Shown here piece after piece: positions 61,039 through 64,000 of a stretch of DNA of 64,000 nucleotides. The translations under genes and the position numbers were made by a program. The notes below the pieces were generated by a model, which ran no database searches, was not told the origin of the DNA, and saw only the letters and a program-made list of their open reading frames with translations. Position 1 is the first letter of the stretch. Each line of letters starts with the position of its first letter. The stretch comes from AP-15 sp963796155 (lineage in GTDB: Bacteria; Pseudomonadota; Alphaproteobacteria; ATCC43930; CGMCC-115725): the NCBI GenBank assembly GCA_963796155.1, contig CAWCKT010000012.1, forward strand, positions 150,552 to 214,551. The letters are read 5' to 3'.

Positions 61039-61798
61039 CGGCTCTGCCGTTGTGGCCGGTCCTGAGGAAGGCTGCGAGATCGTCCTGCGACCAAGCGCCA
61101 AGACCCGTGAGTTGATCGCCGCGCAGGTTGGGCGCAAACCAGGCGTCGAGCTCTGCGCCTTTGAGATAGGTGCTGCTGCCATCGTCGAGCGCCTTCTCCT
61201 GAAACGCCCAGCCGCGCGGCGTGTGGCAGGCGCCGCAATGGCCCAGCCCTTCGACGAGATAGGCGCCGCGGTTCCAGGCGGCGTCATGCTTCGTGCTTGG
61301 AACGTAGGCGCCGCTCTCCGTGAACACCGCGTCCCAGATCGCGAGCGGCCAGCGGAAGCTCAAATAACCCGGGATCTCGCTCGGCCTGTTCGCTTGTTTG
61401 ACCGGCGGCACCTCCTTTATGAAGAAGTCGTAGAGCGCGTGCATGTCGTCGTCGGTGATCTTGGCATAGGACGGGTACGGCATGGCGGGATAGAGCCGGT
61501 GCCCGTCCTTGGCGACGCCCTTCCGCACGGCGCGGTCGAAATCCTCGAACGTGTAATTGCCGATTCCGTTGTCGGGATCGGGCGTGATGTTGGTCGAATA
61601 GATGGCGCCGAGCGGCGTCCCCATCTTGAGGCCGCCTGCAAACGCCTTGCCGCCGGGCACGGAATGGCAAGCGACGCAATCGCCGGCGCGCGCCACATAT
61701 TCGCCTTTGCTCTCGGCCGCTGCATCCCCCTGCGCATGCGCCAGCGGCGCCGCGCCCAGCACGAACAGGGCTACAGCGAGACGCTTGATCCGCCGCAA
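60506..61798 (-). CDS. Triheme c-type cytochrome subunit of a membrane-bound dehydrogenase
   Basis: The 430-residue product has a signal peptide (ending AHA) and three heme sites: CVACH (41-45), CGACH (188-192) and CVSCH (321-325). This is the architecture of alcohol/aldehyde dehydrogenase cytochrome subunits (AdhB type). It would pass electrons from the molybdenum subunit encoded one base upstream to quinone or oxidase. Its 3' third is duplicated at 50508. Confidence 0.92.
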   Translation of the reverse strand: MRRIKRLAVALFVLGAAPLAHAQGDAAAESKGEYVARAGDCVACHSVPGGKAFAGGLKMGTPLGAIYSTNITPDPDNGIGNYTFEDFDRAVRKGVAKDGHRLYPAMPYPSYAKITDDDMHALYDFFIKEVPPVKQANRPSEIPGYLSFRWPLAIWDAVFTESGAYVPSTKHDAAWNRGAYLVEGLGHCGACHTPRGWAFQEKALDDGSSTYLKGAELDAWFAPNLRGDQLTGLGAWSQDDLAAFLRTGHNGRAVAFGSMLDVVNNSTPYLSADDVNAMAAYLKSLPATAQQASFTYDDATTKALLGGKQEQPGATLFLSNCVSCHGADGKGRAPYIPPLAGNPVVLDGDPSSLINLVLNGAEPLVVKGTPDAYRMPQYRVQLTDDEIAQVLTFVRSAWGNAAASVTADQVKALRPVTDPSSDRVIILKMR

Positions 61799-61799
61799 A

Positions 61800-63992
61800 T
61801 CAGGCCGAGCCCGGCGACAGGTCGTGATCCATGATCGGCAGGCTGCGGATGCGCTTGCCGGTGACGGCGAAGATCGCGTTCGCCACCGCGGCCATGATTG
61901 GCGGCGTCGAGGCTTCGCCGCAGCCGCCCCAGGCGGGGCCGCCGCTCGGCACGATGTAGACGTCGATCTTCGGCGCCTGGGCGAAGCGCACCATGCGGTA
62001 GGTGTCGAAATTGCCTTGCTCCGGCACGCCGTTCTTCACGGTGATCTTTCCATAAAGCGCGGCACTGAGCCCGAAGATCGTGCCGCCTTCCATCTGCTCG
62101 GCGATGGTGAGCGGGTTCACGACATAGTGCGGATCAACGGCGACAGTAACGCGATCCACCTTGAGCTCGCCCTTGGCCGAGACGGTGATCTCCGCGACAT
62201 GGGCGCAGAGGCTTCCCATGTTGTCGCAGATGGCGATGCCACGCCCCTTGCCTGTCGGCAGCGGCTTGCCCCAGTCGCTCTTCTCAGCCACGGTGTCCAG
62301 CACCTTGAGCCAGTCGGGCTTGCCCTCGAGCAGCTTGCGCCGGAACTGGTAGGGATCCTGGCCGCTTGCCGCGGCGATCTCATCGACGAAGCTCTCGAGC
62401 GCGAAGATGTTCTGGTTTTCCCCGGGCGCGCGCCAAAACATCACCGGCAAGTGCGTGTTTTTAAGGACGGCATCGACGCGCGTGTTCGGGACGTTGTAGG
62501 CGTTGTTGGCAAGGCCCGCGACCGCCATGGGCTCGGGACCCTTGAGGCCGGGCCTGTGCATCCCGAGCGAGGCAAGAATCGACCCGATGACATTGCGCAT
62601 CGACCAGGCGACCGGCATGCCGTTGGCGTCGAGACCGGCCTTGAAGCGCGTTACCGCCTGCGGCCGGAAGCGATCGCGGCGCATGTCCTCCTCGCGCGTC
62701 CAGATGAGCTTCACCGGGCGTTGCACTGCCTTCGCAATCGCGATCGCCTGCACCATCTCATCATTCGCGCTCTTGCGGCCGAAGCCGCCGCCGATAAAGC
62801 AGTTGTGGATATGGATTTGCTCGGCGTTCAAACCCGACACGCGCGCCGCATTTTCGATTGTTTGGTCGGCCGCTTGCGTGCCGATCCAGATATCAAGCCG
62901 GTCGGGCTGGAAGTGCACCGTCGCGTTCATCGGCTCCATCGGCGCATGCGCGAGATAAGGCGTTTCGTAGACCGCCTCGAGCGTCTTCGCTGCCTTGGGC
63001 AAGGCCTCGTCGACGTTGCCGTTGTTGCGCGCGACCTCGGCCGGGCCGTCAAGTGCCGCGTGATATTCGCGCGAGAATTGTGCGCTGCCGGTGGTGCCGG
63101 CGTCGCCTACGTCCCATTCGGGATGAAGCTTGGCGAGCGCCTGCTTGGCGCGCCAGAAGCTTCCCGTTGCTACCACCGCCACCGCGTCCGGCAAGCGCAC
63201 CACCTGGAGGACGCCCGACGTGGCCGCGAGCGGCGAATCATCGACGCTCTTGAGCTTGCCGCCCGGCACCGGGCAGGCGTTGATCGCAGCGAACACCATG
63301 TCCGGGAGCTGCGTGTCGATCGCAAATTTGGCCGACCCGTTGGTTTTGGGCGGCACGTCGATGCGCGGCATCGGCTTGCCGATGAACGTATATCGGTCGG
63401 GCGTCTTGATCGCCGGCTCATTGGCAAGCGTGACCTTCGCCGCGTCGCCGGCAAGCTCGCCGTAGCGGAACGTGCGCCCCGTCGCGGCATGCGTCACGAT
63501 GCTGTTGGCGGCAGTGCAGTCCTGCGGCTGCACGCCCCAGCGCGCCGCGGCGGCGGCAATGAGCCGCTCGCGCGCGCTCGCGCCCACCTGCTGCATCTTC
63601 TCGCGCGACAACTTGACCGAGTGGCTGCCGTACGAGGACATGTCATCATAGACCTTGTTCTCGCGGACGCTGCGGTTGGCCGAGGCGTATTCGACGCGCA
63701 CCTTCGACCAGTCGCATTGCAGCTCTTCGGTGACGATCATGGGAAGCGCGGTCATGCTGCCCTGCCCCATCTCCGAGCGCACATAGCGAATGAGCACGGA
63801 ATTGTCGGGCTCGATCGCGATGAAGGCGTCGAGGTCATGCGGGTTGTGGCCGTCCTCGCTGCTCCAGGGCTGCGCCCCGGCCGTGGCCGCAAATGCGCTC
63901 GGGCCGGTGGCGAGGCCGATAGCGAGGCCACCCGCGGCGGTCGCGGCAGTGACGATGAATTGGCGGCGGGTGATGGTTGCGTTTCCGTCCAT
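61800..63992 (-). CDS. Tat-exported molybdopterin aldehyde/isoquinoline dehydrogenase large subunit
   Basis: The 730-residue xanthine-oxidase-family large subunit begins with a twin-arginine signal (TRRQFIVTAATAAGG). Molybdopterin-binding segments include EMGQGSMTALPMIV, FIGGGFGRKSANDE and FWRAPGENQN, and the catalytic Glu is in WGGCGEASTPP. IorB-type enzymes oxidise aldehydes or N-heterocycles in the periplasm. The [2Fe-2S] small subunit normally lies upstream, outside the window. The next gene is the triheme cytochrome, one base apart: one operon. Confidence 0.92.
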   Translation of the reverse strand: MDGNATITRRQFIVTAATAAGGLAIGLATGPSAFAATAGAQPWSSEDGHNPHDLDAFIAIEPDNSVLIRYVRSEMGQGSMTALPMIVTEELQCDWSKVRVEYASANRSVRENKVYDDMSSYGSHSVKLSREKMQQVGASARERLIAAAAARWGVQPQDCTAANSIVTHAATGRTFRYGELAGDAAKVTLANEPAIKTPDRYTFIGKPMPRIDVPPKTNGSAKFAIDTQLPDMVFAAINACPVPGGKLKSVDDSPLAATSGVLQVVRLPDAVAVVATGSFWRAKQALAKLHPEWDVGDAGTTGSAQFSREYHAALDGPAEVARNNGNVDEALPKAAKTLEAVYETPYLAHAPMEPMNATVHFQPDRLDIWIGTQAADQTIENAARVSGLNAEQIHIHNCFIGGGFGRKSANDEMVQAIAIAKAVQRPVKLIWTREEDMRRDRFRPQAVTRFKAGLDANGMPVAWSMRNVIGSILASLGMHRPGLKGPEPMAVAGLANNAYNVPNTRVDAVLKNTHLPVMFWRAPGENQNIFALESFVDEIAAASGQDPYQFRRKLLEGKPDWLKVLDTVAEKSDWGKPLPTGKGRGIAICDNMGSLCAHVAEITVSAKGELKVDRVTVAVDPHYVVNPLTIAEQMEGGTIFGLSAALYGKITVKNGVPEQGNFDTYRMVRFAQAPKIDVYIVPSGGPAWGGCGEASTPPIMAAVANAIFAVTGKRIRSLPIMDHDLSPGSA

Positions 63993-64000
63993 GGCCCGTC

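Overview
The window looks like a chromosomal segment of a high-GC alphaproteobacterium. The evidence is the order rlmB, tRNA-Tyr, tRNA-Gly, tuf; the set rph-rdgB-hemW; the long winged-helix/STAND regulators; an IS91-type element carrying its own integrase; and many molybdo- and c-type-cytochrome oxidoreductases. The genus cannot be fixed from the sequence. Housekeeping genes sit between accessory stretches that contain many gene remnants.

Layout. 1-1.8 kb: the 3' part of mutS (frameshifted between Walker A and Walker B), a small lipoprotein and tRNA-Thr. 1.98-3.05 kb: three gene ends spliced together (TPR tail of a STAND regulator, MFS transporter, isochorismatase-type hydrolase). 3.2-14.4 kb: an esterase, a regulator that fuses an OmpR-type DNA-binding domain to a periplasmic MlaC domain, and three tandem paralogues of about 950 residues (OmpR-type winged helix, STAND NTPase, TPR). 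14.8-18.9 kb: radC, a small exported protein, rlmB, two tRNAs and tuf. 18.9-28.2 kb: a catabolic neighbourhood with oxidoreductase, YghU-type GST, EthD protein, a maleate-isomerase-like protein, nitrile hydratase alpha/beta/accessory, a TauE permease, a cysteine hydrolase, a class II aldolase, YedK and an amidohydrolase. 28.2-31.6 kb: repeats and an IS91-group element. 32.0-34.6 kb: rph, rdgB, and hemW whose 5' end is disrupted by a palindromic repeat. 34.6-49.9 kb: mixed metabolism, including HtrA protease, a Tat-exported TPP enzyme paired with a cytochrome c, purC, a MetE-like enzyme, a GMC oxidoreductase, a lytic transglycosylase and an AroQ-like protein.

50.5-61.0 kb is an accessory island bracketed by two 544-bp direct copies of the 3' end of a triheme cytochrome c gene, exactly 9,987 bp apart. 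It contains broken genes (DUF6398, nrdR tail, PIN toxin, recombinase pieces), an intact HigBA-type toxin-antitoxin pair with a palindromic operator, and a visibly AT-rich overlapping gene pair. The second gene of that pair encodes a winged helix followed by a HEPN-type helical domain with an RN-x3-H motif. The island also holds a cluster of exported proteins and a complete ISNCY-like element with perfect 25-bp inverted repeats. 60.5-64 kb: the intact cytochrome c and a Tat-exported molybdopterin dehydrogenase subunit.

The best candidates for undescribed biology are the winged-helix/HEPN pair (54.3-55.5 kb), the DNA-binding/MlaC fusion (4.2-5.3 kb) and the Tat-exported TPP enzyme with its cytochrome (37.2-39.5 kb). 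Single-base frameshifts recur across the window, including in mutS itself. They are either assembly indels or signs of a mutator history, and raw reads would decide.
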